Shown here in pieces: positions 1 to 8,228 of a stretch of 37,059 nt of DNA (within the stretch, counting starts at the first letter, position 1; each line of letters opens with the position of its first letter). The DNA is from Halonatronum saccharophilum DSM 13868 (GTDB lineage Bacteria; Bacillota; Halanaerobiia; Halobacteroidales; Halobacteroidaceae), in the NCBI RefSeq assembly GCF_000517025.1, contig NZ_KI912095.1, positions 45,098 through 82,156 of the forward strand, in the 5' to 3' direction. Both the position numbers and the translations under genes were made by a program. Below the pieces are notes generated by a model. It was not told the DNA's origin. It saw only the letters and a list, made by a program, of their open reading frames with translations, and made no database searches.

Positions 1-106
1 CGATTGATAGTTGATAATTGATAGTTAATAGTTAACTTCAAAAGATTCAAGTTCTTTATTAATTTATGGTTTTAACTATAAACCACAAATTATCAACTGA
101 ATTAAC
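1..106. repeat. AT-rich intergenic repeat, family A, copy 1
   Basis: This stretch carries iterations of a GATAGTTGATAATTGATAG-like unit at its left side and the complementary AATTATCAACT near its right side, so it could fold as one long imperfect hairpin. A related sequence lies at 209-314 and another at 829-945 past position 30000 (30829-30945). It ends in AATTAACGT directly before the tRNA-Ser. No gene is visible. The left boundary may be cut by the window edge. Confidence 0.6.
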
Positions 107-108
107 GT

Positions 109-201
109 GGAGAGGTACCCAAGTGGCTGAAGGGGCGGGTTTGCTAAACCTGTAGTAGGGAATTATCTCTAGCGAGGGTTCGAATCCCTCTCTCTCCGCC
201 A
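109..201 (+). tRNA. tRNA-Ser (anticodon GCT)
   Basis: A cloverleaf is visible. The acceptor stem pairs GGAGAGG with TCTCTCC (one G-U), the anticodon stem pairs CGGGT with ACCTG around a seven-base loop TTGCTAA, and the T loop is GTTCGAATC. There is a long variable arm, as expected of a class II serine tRNA. The 3' CCA is encoded. The GCT anticodon reads AGC and AGT codons. It is followed by a family A repeat and then tRNA-Arg. Serine tRNA next to tadA and the SRP RNA gene is also seen in the Bacillus neighbourhood. Confidence 0.95.
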
Positions 202-208
202 TAAAATA

Positions 209-314
209 CAATTGATAGTTGATAATTGATAGTTAGTAGTTAAGTTCAAAAGACTAAAATCTTCAAAAACTTTTTAACTGTAAACTATAAATTATACACT
301 GTCAACTAATTAAC
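209..314. repeat. AT-rich intergenic repeat, family A, copy 2
   Basis: It begins with the same ATTGATAGTTGATAATTGATAG block as the first 30 bases of the window and ends in AATTAACGT immediately before the next tRNA, as copy 1 does. The middle part has diverged. The two tRNA genes therefore have homologous upstream spacers, either by duplication of the spacer or by insertion of the same element at similar sites. Confidence 0.6.
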
Positions 315-316
315 GT

Positions 317-393
317 GCGCCCGTAGCTCAGCTGGATAGAGTAACTGACTACGAATCAGGAGGTCGGAGGTTCGAATCCTCCCGGGCGCGCCA
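317..393 (+). tRNA. tRNA-Arg (anticodon ACG)
   Basis: The acceptor stem pairs GCGCCCG with CGGGCGC, with G as discriminator and an encoded CCA. The D arm AGCTCAGCTGGATAGAG and T arm GGTTCGAATCC are standard. The anticodon loop CTACGAA gives anticodon ACG. In bacteria A34 of this tRNA is deaminated to inosine by TadA so that it can read CGU, CGC and CGA. The tadA gene starts only 28 bases downstream, so enzyme and substrate are neighbours and may share a transcript. Confidence 0.96.
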
Positions 394-421
394 TTTTTAT
401 TTTTTAGGAGAATATTATTCT

Positions 422-874
422 ATGAATAATGATCAATATTATATGGAAGAAGCTTTAAAAGAAGCAAAGAAAGCGCTACTCAAAGAAGAAGTTCCAATTG
501 GTGCTATAGTTGTTAAGGATGATAAGATTATAGCAAGAGCCCATAATCTTAAAGAAGAGTTACAAGACCCAACTGCTCACGCAGAGGTATTAGTAATTCG
601 GAAAGCTACTGAAAAGTTAGGTGGCTGGAGATTAAATGGTTGCCAATTATATGTTAGTATTGAACCTTGTCCAATGTGTGCAGGAGCATTAGTTCAATCA
701 AGAGTAGATAGACTAATTTATGGTGCTGCTGACCCTAAAGGTGGAGGAGCAGGGACATTATTTAATATTGTCGATGACCATAGATTAAATCATAGAATAG
801 AAGTTAAATCTGGTATTTTAGAGTTGGAATGTAAGCATATGATGAAAGAATTTTTTAAAAGCTTAAGAAAATAA
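422..874 (+). CDS. tadA: tRNA(Arg) A34 adenosine deaminase TadA
   Basis: The 150-residue protein is a full-length cytidine/deoxycytidylate-deaminase-fold enzyme. It has the zinc and catalytic motif HAEV at residues 53-56 (His53 ligand, Glu55 proton shuttle) and PCPMC at 82-86 supplying the two cysteine zinc ligands. TadA acts in the cytoplasm, converting A34 to inosine in tRNA-Arg(ACG) so that one tRNA decodes three CGN codons. The start ATG follows an AGGAG ribosome site. The gene lies between tRNA-Arg(ACG), its known substrate, and tRNA-Ser(GGA), in the same place as B. subtilis yaaJ upstream of the SRP RNA and dnaX. A short hairpin just past the stop (ATTAGTT/AACTAAT) lacks a T run and may be only a weak terminator or processing site. 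Confidence 0.97.
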   Translation: MNNDQYYMEEALKEAKKALLKEEVPIGAIVVKDDKIIARAHNLKEELQDPTAHAEVLVIRKATEKLGGWRLNGCQLYVSIEPCPMCAGALVQSRVDRLIYGAADPKGGGAGTLFNIVDDHRLNHRIEVKSGILELECKHMMKEFFKSLRK

Positions 875-920
875 TTAGTTTTCTAACTAATTTAATATAG
901 ATGATAAAATTTAAATTTAT

Positions 921-1012
921 GGAGAGGTGTCCGAGTCTGGCTTAAGGGGCTCGCCTGGAAAGCGAGTGTAGGCTCACGCCTACCGAGGGTTCAAATCCCT
1001 CCCTCTCCGCCA
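921..1012 (+). tRNA. tRNA-Ser (anticodon GGA)
   Basis: GGAGAGG at the 5' end pairs with CCTCTCC near the 3' end, and CCA is encoded. The anticodon loop CTGGAAA, between CTCGC and GCGAG, gives anticodon GGA, reading TCC and TCT. The long GC-rich variable arm (around 967-983) and the T arm GGGTTCAAATCCC confirm a class II serine tRNA. It sits between tadA and the SRP RNA gene. Confidence 0.95.
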
Positions 1013-1070
1013 TTATATTAAAGAGGAGTTAATTTAACATTTGGAATTAAATGCTAAATAATGGTTTCTC

Positions 1071-1099
1071 TTGACTTATCTATTTTATTTTGATAAAAT
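1071..1099 (+). promoter_or_regulatory. Sigma-A-type promoter for the SRP RNA
   Basis: TTGACT (1071-1076) and TAAAAT (1094-1099) are separated by exactly 17 bases, and a TG one base before the -10 makes it an extended -10. Predicted initiation is near 1106, giving a leader of about 43 bases before the SRP RNA. That leader contains a small hairpin, ATAAAGGC/GCCTTTAT at 1118-1139. Confidence 0.75.
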
Positions 1100-1148
1100 T
1101 AAATTAGTTAAATAGTAATAAAGGCTCAAGGGCCTTTATATAGATTGT

Positions 1149-1417
1149 GACCGTGCTAAATGGGGTGGTAGCGGTGCCCTGTAACCCGCAATCCGCTATA
1201 GCGGGATTGAAGTTTGCTTTAGCTTATTCTTTTTAAGGTCTGGCTTAAGTAAGTGGTGTTGACAATTGGGTCCTACGCAACGGAGCTTTATGAATCCCGT
1301 CAGGTCCGGAAGGAAGCAGCGGTAAATAAATGTCTTCCGTGTGCCGTGGGGGTGCCTAATTCGAGCTAACTGCTTAAGTAACGCTTGGGAGGGGTAAGTG
1401 AGAGTGAATGCACGGTC
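1149..1417 (+). ncRNA. ffs: Signal recognition particle RNA (large, Alu-domain type)
   Basis: The region carries the universally conserved SRP core GTCAGGTCCGGAAGGAAGCAGC at about 1299-1320. The 5' Alu-type part includes GGTAGCGGTGCCCTGTAACC, and the flanking segments GGTCTGGCTTAAGTAAG and CTAACTGCTTAAGTAACGC pair with one another. The two ends close as a helix, GACCGTGC (1149-1156) with GCACGGTC (1410-1417). Its length of about 269 bases matches the 6S-like scRNA of Bacillus rather than the short 4.5S RNA of proteobacteria. The RNA binds Ffh and targets nascent membrane proteins to the translocon. Its place just upstream of dnaX matches B. subtilis. The exact ends are set by the closing helix and could be off by a few bases. 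Confidence 0.95.
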
Positions 1418-1460
1418 CTTTATTATTATAAAGATATAATTTTCTACTGGAGGTTATAAA

Positions 1461-3095
1461 ATGGCCTATGTCTCACTTTATCGTAAGTGGCGTCCACAGG
1501 ACTTTTCTGATATTGCTGGACAAAAGAATATTATAAAGACTTTAGAAAATGCCATTAGGATGGATAGGATAGCTCATGCCTATCTTTTTTGTGGTTCAAG
1601 AGGTACTGGTAAAACTAGTACTGCCAAAATACTAGCAAAGGCTTTAAATTGTACAGAAGGGCCAACAACTCTTCCATGTGGTGATTGTGAGCCTTGTAAG
1701 AAGATCAAGAATAACAACTCGATTGATGTTATAGAGATTGATGCTGCATCTAATCGTGGTATAGATGAAATTAGAGATCTTAGGGACAAGGTAAAGTTTG
1801 CCCCAACCGAGGGGAATTATAAGGTATATATTATTGATGAGGTACATATGTTAACAACTGAGGCCTTTAATGCTCTATTAAAGACCTTAGAGGAGCCACC
1901 AGGCTATGTGATATTTGTTTTAGCAACGACAGAACCACATAAATTACTGCCTACAATCCTTTCTAGGTGTCAAAGATTTGATTTCAGTAAGTTAACTATC
2001 GAAGATATTATTCAAAGATTGGATTATATTTGTAAAAAAGAGGGTATTACTATATCTAATGAAGGGCTAAAAGTAATTGCTCGAAATGCTGATGGTGGTA
2101 TGAGGGATGCTATTAGTATTTTAGATCAGGTAATATCATTTGCTGGAGAGAATATTGAAGAGAAGGATGTAAGTGTAGTATTAGGATTGGTTGATCGTGA
2201 ACTACTATTTGATCTAACTGATATATTAATTGAAAAAAATATTGATCAGGGCTTGGCTTTGATTAATAATATTGTCAGAGAGGGTAAGAATGCCACTCAA
2301 TTTATAAATGATCTAATAAATCATCTTAGGAATTTATTATTAATTAAAGAATGTAGTTCTGTTGATAAATTAATTGATTTAACAGACGATGATAAAGTTA
2401 GATTAGATAAACAGGTTGATGAAGTAACTTCTCAAAGACTATTAAATTGGGTTGATATATTAAAGAAGGTAGGATATGATCTAAAGAGAACAAGTCAACC
2501 TAGGGTAATTTTAGAGATGGGTATAATTAAATTAATAAATATTGATAAAGATAGATCTATGGATTCTTTCTTAGATCGTTTAACTCAATTAGAAGATAAA
2601 ATTAAAGAAGGTAAGATACAAGTTAGTGATAGTAACAATAATAAAAAAGTAGAAGAAAGTCAAAAACCAGAAAATGATCAAGCTAATCCCAAAACCCAAT
2701 TAGAAGAAAATAAAGTTGTTCGTATTAAGAGTCCTGCTGATTTAAAGCTTGAGGATGTAAAAGAGAGATGGGAAGATATATTGGACTACTTTAGACAGCA
2801 AAAGAAGATGAGGTTACAAGCTCTATTGAGGGATGCTGAACCTATAAGTATAGATGGAAATAAATTGATTATAGCTTTTGAGCATGAATTTCATAAAGAT
2901 TCTGTCCAAAGGGAGAAGGATAGCGTCGCTTCAGTATTAAAAAAGTTTTTGGGGGTTAGTTTGAAGGTGAATTGCATCTTTTCTGGAAATAATGAAGATG
3001 TAGGAAGTGAGGATGATATTTTAGATCATCCTTTGGTTCAAGAGGTTGTAAGAGTCTTTAATGGTGAGGTAGTAAAGGTTTCTTCTTTAGATTAG
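1461..3095 (+). CDS. dnaX: DNA polymerase III subunit tau/gamma
   Basis: This 544-residue protein is the clamp-loader ATPase. It has Walker A GSRGTGKT at 45-52, a zinc module with cysteines at 64, 73, 76 and 79, Walker B IIDEVH at 124-129, and sensor-1 SRC at 168-170. Domain III follows to about residue 370, then a polar linker near 380-410 and a C-terminal tau-like domain. It loads the sliding clamp and couples polymerase to helicase. The start is ATG after GGAGG. The following gene pair ybaB-recR makes the usual dnaX operon. A run of six A in the linker (2643-2648) lies where gamma-forming frameshifts occur in some bacteria, but the context is weak. Confidence 0.97.
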   Translation: MAYVSLYRKWRPQDFSDIAGQKNIIKTLENAIRMDRIAHAYLFCGSRGTGKTSTAKILAKALNCTEGPTTLPCGDCEPCKKIKNNNSIDVIEIDAASNRGIDEIRDLRDKVKFAPTEGNYKVYIIDEVHMLTTEAFNALLKTLEEPPGYVIFVLATTEPHKLLPTILSRCQRFDFSKLTIEDIIQRLDYICKKEGITISNEGLKVIARNADGGMRDAISILDQVISFAGENIEEKDVSVVLGLVDRELLFDLTDILIEKNIDQGLALINNIVREGKNATQFINDLINHLRNLLLIKECSSVDKLIDLTDDDKVRLDKQVDEVTSQRLLNWVDILKKVGYDLKRTSQPRVILEMGIIKLINIDKDRSMDSFLDRLTQLEDKIKEGKIQVSDSNNNKKVEESQKPENDQANPKTQLEENKVVRIKSPADLKLEDVKERWEDILDYFRQQKKMRLQALLRDAEPISIDGNKLIIAFEHEFHKDSVQREKDSVASVLKKFLGVSLKVNCIFSGNNEDVGSEDDILDHPLVQEVVRVFNGEVVKVSSLD

Positions 3096-3127
3096 TAAGA
3101 TAATATTAATTTAGGAGGATGATAATT

Positions 3128-3436
3128 ATGAATATGAATAAGATGATGAAGCAAGTTCAAAAGATGCAAGGGCAAATGGCAAAGATGCAAGAGGAGTTAG
3201 CTGATAAGACTGTAGATGCTACTGTTGGTGGTGGAGTAGTAACAGTTACAGCAAATGGTAAACAAGAGATTGTTGATATTAAGATCGATCCAGATGCTAT
3301 TGATCCTGATGATGTAGAGATGTTAGAAGATTTAATTCTAGCTGCTACTAATGAAGCTTTAAGAAAGATGCAAGAGATGACTAATAAAGAGATGGGTAAA
3401 TTAACTGGTGGAATGAATATTCCAGGTTTATTTTAG
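3128..3436 (+). CDS. Nucleoid-associated protein, YbaB/EbfC family
   Basis: The 102-residue protein is full length for the YbaB/EbfC family (YaaK in Bacillus). A methionine- and glutamine-rich N-terminal helix ([18 protein letters not shown]) precedes a beta sheet containing [15 protein letters not shown], and the protein ends in GGMNIPGLF. Family members are small DNA-binding dimers encoded between dnaX and recR. An ATG at 3119 touches the AGGAGG ribosome site, so the ATG at 3128, nine bases downstream of that site, is the better start. The stop is 11 bases before recR. Confidence 0.93.
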   Translation: MNMNKMMKQVQKMQGQMAKMQEELADKTVDATVGGGVVTVTANGKQEIVDIKIDPDAIDPDDVEMLEDLILAATNEALRKMQEMTNKEMGKLTGGMNIPGLF

Positions 3437-3447
3437 GGGATAGTTAG

Positions 3448-4044
3448 ATGAGATATTATGCTCAACCCTTATCTGAATTAATTGGCCATTTATCTAAGTT
3501 ACCAGGTGTTGGCCCTAAAACAGCACAAAGATTAGCCTTTCATATTTTAGAGATGGATAAGGGAGAGGTTAAAGGGTTAGCTAAATCAATTTCAGAAGTA
3601 AAGGATAAGTTAACTTATTGCTCTGTATGTAGTAATTTGACCCAACAAGATCCCTGTCATATATGTAATAATCCAAAAAGAACTAAGGATATTCTTTGTG
3701 TAGTAGAAGAAGTTAGAGATATAATTGCTATGGAAAGAACAGGAGAGTATAAAGGGTTATATCATGTTTTGCATGGTGCTATTTCTCCAATTGATGGCGT
3801 TGGCCCGGATGATATTAACATTAAAGGGATATTACCTAGGATATCTGATGGTGTTAAGGAAGTTATTTTGGCTACTGACCCAAATGTTGAAGGAGAAGCT
3901 ACGGCAATGTACATATCAAAGTTATTAAAGCCTCTAGGGGTTAAGGTGACTAGGATTGCTCATGGGCTTCCAGTAGGTGGAGATTTAGAATATGCCGATG
4001 AAGTAACTTTGTCAAAAGCATTAGAAGGAAGAAGAGAGATCTAG
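3448..4044 (+). CDS. recR: Recombination mediator RecR
   Basis: This is a 198-residue protein with the full RecR layout. An N-terminal helix-hairpin-helix ([17 protein letters not shown]) is followed by a four-cysteine zinc finger (CSVC then CHIC, about residues 57-73). Next come a Toprim domain with VVEEVRD and [12 protein letters not shown], and a C-terminal [13 protein letters not shown] segment. RecR works with RecO and RecF to load RecA on gapped DNA. It is the last gene of the dnaX-ybaB-recR operon, and its stop codon lies inside the terminator stem. Confidence 0.97.
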   Translation: MRYYAQPLSELIGHLSKLPGVGPKTAQRLAFHILEMDKGEVKGLAKSISEVKDKLTYCSVCSNLTQQDPCHICNNPKRTKDILCVVEEVRDIIAMERTGEYKGLYHVLHGAISPIDGVGPDDINIKGILPRISDGVKEVILATDPNVEGEATAMYISKLLKPLGVKVTRIAHGLPVGGDLEYADEVTLSKALEGRREI

Positions 4045-4075
4045 CCACAATAATTGTGGCTAGATCTTATTTTTT
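4037..4075 (+). terminator. Intrinsic terminator of the dnaX-recR operon
   Basis: AGATCTAGCCACAA (4037-4050) and TTGTGGCTAGATCT (4054-4067) form a perfect 14-bp stem with loop TAA, followed by TATTTTTT. The left arm contains the recR stop codon. Confidence 0.93.
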
Positions 4076-4085
4076 GGAGGTTTTA

Positions 4086-4261
4086 TAGTAATAAAGCTAC
4101 GCTTTATTACTAGTGATGAGTAATCAGTAATAGGTAATGGGTAAAACCTTAAAAAGCAGAAATCACTTTGTTCCTAGGGTTTATAAGAGTTCTTGAAATT
4201 TTAATCTTACTCATCACTCATTACCCATTACTAGTTGCACGAAAGTGCAACTATATTACTA
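4086..4261 (+). repeat. MITE-like element, family B, copy 1
   Basis: This 176-bp non-coding element starts TAGTAATAAAG and ends ATATTACTA. Its left tip folds as AATAAAGC-TAC-GCTTTATT. Its right tip folds as AGTTGCAC-GAAA-GTGCAACT, a perfect 8-bp stem with a GAAA loop. Between them are complementary blocks such as TAATGGGTAA and TTACCCATTA. Copies 2 (22337-22521, inverted) and 3 (36821-37004) share the same plan. There is no reading frame inside. Confidence 0.85.
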
Positions 4262-4299
4262 TTAAGCATTAACAAAAAAATTAAGATTTTTCTAAATTC

Positions 4300-4340
4300 T
4301 TGATCTTAGCTGACGACTGAAAGCTGATAGCTAAGATCAA
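4300..4340. repeat. Family C palindrome (AGCTGATAGCT type)
   Basis: TTGATCTTAGCT (4300-4311) pairs perfectly with AGCTAAGATCAA (4329-4340) around a 17-base loop that itself carries GACGACTGAAAGCTGAT. Similar AGCTGA-rich sequence recurs at 17765-17803. It lies just upstream of the oxidoreductase promoter. It has no T run, so a terminator role is unlikely. Confidence 0.6.
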
Positions 4341-4361
4341 ATTGTCTGAAAATTGCGATAT

Positions 4362-4390
4362 TTGACTAGGTGTAGTTGTTATAGTATACT
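4362..4390 (+). promoter_or_regulatory. Sigma-A-type promoter for pyruvate:ferredoxin oxidoreductase
   Basis: TTGACT (4362-4367), a 17-base spacer and TATACT (4385-4390) give one of the best promoters in the window, with predicted initiation near 4397 and a leader of about 55 bases. A strong promoter fits a central fermentative enzyme. Confidence 0.8.
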
Positions 4391-4451
4391 GAACTTATAT
4401 AAGTTTATAAGGTGTAAAGTGTAAATTCATTTAAAATAGGGGGTAGAAGAA

Positions 4452-7400
4452 ATGTCTAAAAAAATGAAAACAATGGATGGAAATCAAGCTGCTGCATATA
4501 CATCCTATGCATTTACTGAAGTAGCTGGTATTTATCCTATCACACCATCATCTCCGATGGCAGAGTATGTGGATTTATGGGCTTCTCAAGGTAAGAAGAA
4601 CTTATTTGGAATGCCTGTAAATGTTGTAGAGATGCAATCAGAAGGAGGAGCTGCTGCTACAGTGCATGGTTCTTTACAAGCTGGTGCTTTAACTACTACT
4701 TATACTGCATCTCAAGGTTTGTTATTAAAGGTCCCTAATATGTATAAGATAGCAGGGGAACTTTTACCAGGTGTTATTCATGTATCTGCAAGATCGATTG
4801 CTGCTCAAGCTTTATCAATCTTTGGTGATCACCAAGATGTTATGGCAGCACGTCAAACTGGTTTTGCTATGATGGCAACTGGTTCAGTTCAAGAGGTTAT
4901 GGACTTAGGTGGGGTTGCTCACTTAGCTGCTATTGAAAGTAGAATTCCATTCTTACACTTCTTTGATGGATTCCGTACTTCTCATGAAATTCAAAAAGTA
5001 GAAGTTATGGATTATGGTGTTTATGATAATCTATTAGATAAAGAAGCTGTACAGAAATTCCGTGATAATGCTTTAAATCCGGAAAAGCCAGTAACTCGTG
5101 GTTCTGCACAAAATGATGACGTTTATTTCCAAACTAGAGAGGTTCAAAATAAATATTATGATCAAGTTCCAGATATCGCTGCTAAATATATGAAAGAGAT
5201 ATCTAAGGTAACTGGACGTAATTATGCTCCTTTCGTGTATTATGGAGCTAAAGATGCTACAGATATTATAGTTGCTATGGGATCAGTTACTGAGACTATT
5301 GAAGAGACTGTAGATTACTTAAATGCTCAAGGGCGTAAAGTTGGTTTAATTACTGTTCACTTATATCGTCCATTTAGCGCTAAATATTTCTTTGATGTAT
5401 TGCCAGAGAGCGTAGAAAGAATTGCAGTTTTAGATAGAACTAAAGAGCAAGGTTCTGTTGGAGAACCATTATACTTAGATGTAAAATCAATCTTCTATGC
5501 TAAGGAGGATGCTCCAGAAATAGTAGGTGGACGTTATGGTCTTTCTTCTAAGGATACTACTCCTGCTCAAATCATAGCTGTATATGATAACTTGGCTGGA
5601 GAAGCAAAGGATAGCTTTACTATTGGTATCGTAGATGATGTGACTAATTTATCTCTACCTGTAGAAGGAGAAGTAAATGTTTTATCTGATGATGTTACAG
5701 AAGCATTATTCTACGGATTAGGTTCTGATGGTACTGTAGGTGCTAACAAGAATACAATCAAGATTATCGGTGATAATACTGATTTATATGCACAAGGGTA
5801 CTTTGCTTATGATTCTAAGAAGTCTGGTGGTGTAACAAGATCAAACTTACGTTTTGGTAAGGATCCAGTTAGATCTACTTACTTAGTATCTACTCCAAAC
5901 TTTGTATCTTGTTCTACAGATTCGTACTTAAATAAATATGATATGTTAAGTGGATTACGTCAAGGTGGTACTTTCTTATTAAATACTGTCTCTGATGCTG
6001 AGGAGATTGTAGAGAAGATGCCTAATAGTGTTAAGAAGACTTTAGCTGAGAAAGACGCTAAGTTCTATATCATTGATGCTGTTACTTTAGCTAATGAGAT
6101 AGGGTTAGGTCGTCGTACTAATACTATTATGCAATCTGCATTCTTTAAATTAAATGAGCAGATTATGCCTTATGAAAAAGCTCAAGAATTAATGAAAGAA
6201 TATGCTCAAAAAGCATATAGCCGTAAAGGTAAAGAGATTGTAGAAATGAACTGGAAAGCTATTGATAAAGGAGCAGAAGGTTTAGTTGAAGTAAATGTTA
6301 ACTCAGCTTGGGCCAACTTAGAGGCTGAAGAAACTGATGCTGTAGATCAGAGCAGACCAGACTTTGTGAAAAACATAGCTGATCCAATTAACGCTATCGA
6401 AGGTTATGAATTACCTGTTTCAGCCTTTGAAGGTTATGAAGATGGTACTATGGTAAATGGTACTTCAGCTTATGAAAAGCGTGGTATTGCTAACTTCGTT
6501 CCTAAGTGGGTTGAAGATAATTGTATTCAGTGTAACCAATGTGCTTTCGTTTGTCCTCATGCAGTAATTAGACCATTCTTAATGGATGAAGAAGAGGTTG
6601 CAAATGCTCCTGAAGGAACGATAACTAAGAAACCTTTAGGTAGAGGATTAGATGGATTAGAGTATCGTCTACAAATCTCTACTTTAGACTGTACTGGATG
6701 TGGAGTTTGTGAGCAAGTATGTCCAGGTATGAGAGGTAACAAAGCACTTGAAATGGTAGCAATTCAAGAATCTATTGATGCTGGTGAGCCAGAAAAGGCA
6801 GAATATATGTTCAATGAAGTAACTTATAAAGATGATAAGTTAAAGACTACAAATGTTAAAGGGTCTCAATTCTGTAAGCCATTATTTGAGTTCTCTGGAG
6901 CTTGTGCTGGTTGTGGAGAGACTCCATATGTTAAGTTAGTTTCTCAATTATTTGGAGATAGAATGACTATCGCCAATGCAACTGGATGTTCTTCAATCTA
7001 TGGTGGATCTTACCCAGCTACTCCATTTACTAAGGATGCTGATGGTAGAGGACCAGCTTGGGCTAACTCTTTATTTGAAGATAATGCTGAATTTGGTTTC
7101 GGTATGAGAGTTGCTTCTGAGACTATTCGTGATAGAATTCAAAATATCATGATTGATACTATGACAGATGTAGAAGTAGAACTAAAAGCTCTATTCCAAG
7201 AATGGATGGAGAATAGAAATAGTGGAGCTAAGACAAAAGAGTTAAAGAGCAAGCTAGTAGCTGCACTAGAAGAGACTTCTTGTGAAGAAGCTAAGGAAAT
7301 CTTAGGCGTTAAAGATTATATTGTTAAGCAGTCTAACTGGATGATTGGTGGAGACGGATGGGCTTATGATATCGGTTATGGCGGATTAGACCATGTAATT

Positions 7401-8039
7401 GCAAGTAATGAGGATATTAATATCCTAGTTGTAGATACAGAAGTTTATTCTAATACTGGTGGTCAATCATCTAAGGCATCTCCAACTGGTTCTATCGCTA
7501 AGTTTACTGCTGGTGGTAAGAACGGTACTAAGAAGGATTTAGGTGCAATAGCAATGACTTATGGTCATGTTTATGTAGCTCAAGTGTCTCATGGTGCAAG
7601 TCAAGCTCAAGTACTAAAAGCTATGATTGAAGCTGAAGCTCATGAGGGGCCATCAATTGTAATTGCGTACTCTCCTTGTATAAGCCATGGTGTGAAGGGT
7701 GGATTAACTCAATCTCAAGCTCAAGCTAAATTAGCTACTGAGTGTGGATATTGGCCGACATATAGATTTGATCCTACTTTAGAAGCAGAAGGGAAGAATC
7801 CATTCCAAATCGATTCTAAAGAGCCAAATTGGGATAAATATCATGACTTCTTAATGAGTGAGAAGCGTTATTCTCAGTTATATAAGATCAACCCTGATGA
7901 GGCAGAAGGTTTATTAGAAGCTAATAAAAAGGCAGCTAAAAGGCGTTGGAAGATGTATCAACGTTATGCTGCAATGGATTATTCTTTAGACTCTGATATA
8001 GAAAAGGCTAAAGAAGAAGCAGCAGCAACAAAAGAGTAA
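4452..8039 (+). CDS. nifJ: Pyruvate:ferredoxin (flavodoxin) oxidoreductase, single-chain
   Basis: The 1195-residue polypeptide has the full domain order of the homodimeric enzyme. Domain I starts with the YPITPSSPMAEY pyruvate-site motif. The transketolase-C-like and gamma-type domains follow, then a two-cluster ferredoxin domain with CIQCNQCAFVCP and CTGCGVCEQVCP (about residues 690-760). The thiamine diphosphate domain has CAGCGETPY near 818, and GDGWAYDIGYGG with SNTGGQSSKASPTG at about 965-1010. It oxidises pyruvate with CoA to acetyl-CoA and CO2, reducing ferredoxin, in the cytoplasm. It is monocistronic, with its own promoter and terminator. A second, four-subunit enzyme of the same superfamily is encoded about 9 kb downstream. 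Confidence 0.97.
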   Translation: MSKKMKTMDGNQAAAYTSYAFTEVAGIYPITPSSPMAEYVDLWASQGKKNLFGMPVNVVEMQSEGGAAATVHGSLQAGALTTTYTASQGLLLKVPNMYKIAGELLPGVIHVSARSIAAQALSIFGDHQDVMAARQTGFAMMATGSVQEVMDLGGVAHLAAIESRIPFLHFFDGFRTSHEIQKVEVMDYGVYDNLLDKEAVQKFRDNALNPEKPVTRGSAQNDDVYFQTREVQNKYYDQVPDIAAKYMKEISKVTGRNYAPFVYYGAKDATDIIVAMGSVTETIEETVDYLNAQGRKVGLITVHLYRPFSAKYFFDVLPESVERIAVLDRTKEQGSVGEPLYLDVKSIFYAKEDAPEIVGGRYGLSSKDTTPAQIIAVYDNLAGEAKDSFTIGIVDDVTNLSLPVEGEVNVLSDDVTEALFYGLGSDGTVGANKNTIKIIGDNTDLYAQGYFAYDSKKSGGVTRSNLRFGKDPVRSTYLVSTPNFVSCSTDSYLNKYDMLSGLRQGGTFLLNTVSDAEEIVEKMPNSVKKTLAEKDAKFYIIDAVTLANEIGLGRRTNTIMQSAFFKLNEQIMPYEKAQELMKEYAQKAYSRKGKEIVEMNWKAIDKGAEGLVEVNVNSAWANLEAEETDAVDQSRPDFVKNIADPINAIEGYELPVSAFEGYEDGTMVNGTSAYEKRGIANFVPKWVEDNCIQCNQCAFVCPHAVIRPFLMDEEEVANAPEGTITKKPLGRGLDGLEYRLQISTLDCTGCGVCEQVCPGMRGNKALEMVAIQESIDAGEPEKAEYMFNEVTYKDDKLKTTNVKGSQFCKPLFEFSGACAGCGETPYVKLVSQLFGDRMTIANATGCSSIYGGSYPATPFTKDADGRGPAWANSLFEDNAEFGFGMRVASETIRDRIQNIMIDTMTDVEVELKALFQEWMENRNSGAKTKELKSKLVAALEETSCEEAKEILGVKDYIVKQSNWMIGGDGWAYDIGYGGLDHVIASNEDINILVVDTEVYSNTGGQSSKASPTGSIAKFTAGGKNGTKKDLGAIAMTYGHVYVAQVSHGASQAQVLKAMIEAEAHEGPSIVIAYSPCISHGVKGGLTQSQAQAKLATECGYWPTYRFDPTLEAEGKNPFQIDSKEPNWDKYHDFLMSEKRYSQLYKINPDEAEGLLEANKKAAKRRWKMYQRYAAMDYSLDSDIEKAKEEAAATKE

Positions 8040-8053
8040 TATAATAGATATCT

Positions 8054-8086
8054 AAAAGCAGTGGGTTAGAAACCCGCTGCTTTTTT
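8054..8086 (+). terminator. Intrinsic terminator after pyruvate:ferredoxin oxidoreductase
   Basis: AAAAGCAGTGGGTT and AACCCGCTGCTTTT form a stem (one G-U) with loop AGA, running into TTTTTT. It ends the single-gene transcript. Confidence 0.93.
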
Positions 8087-8123
8087 ATATTTAATTATAT
8101 AAACATTTTGTTTATTTTAACTA

Positions 8124-8151
8124 TTTACTTATTAATTTCCTGTGGTATAAT
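8124..8151 (+). promoter_or_regulatory. Extended -10 promoter for the lipoprotein gene
   Basis: TATAAT (8146-8151) is preceded by TGG, making an extended -10. A weaker -35, TTTACT (8124-8129), lies 16 bases upstream. Predicted initiation is near 8158, leaving a leader of about 70 bases. Confidence 0.6.
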
Positions 8152-8228
8152 AATGGTAGAAATTATAATAATTGCGACTTAATTAAGTTGTAATTATAAA
8201 TATAACATATGTGGGTGGGGGGGAAGTA

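Noticed and set aside
2643-2648. A run of six A in the dnaX linker as a programmed frameshift site making a gamma subunit
   Set aside because: The location fits, but in the reading frame the site is AAT AAA AAA G, which does not allow good tandem slippage, and no downstream stem was evident. A six-base run is short for transcriptional slippage.
4086-4261. CRISPR array made of the short repeated blocks in the gaps
   Set aside because: The repeats are inverted, not direct with regular spacers, and no cas gene is present.
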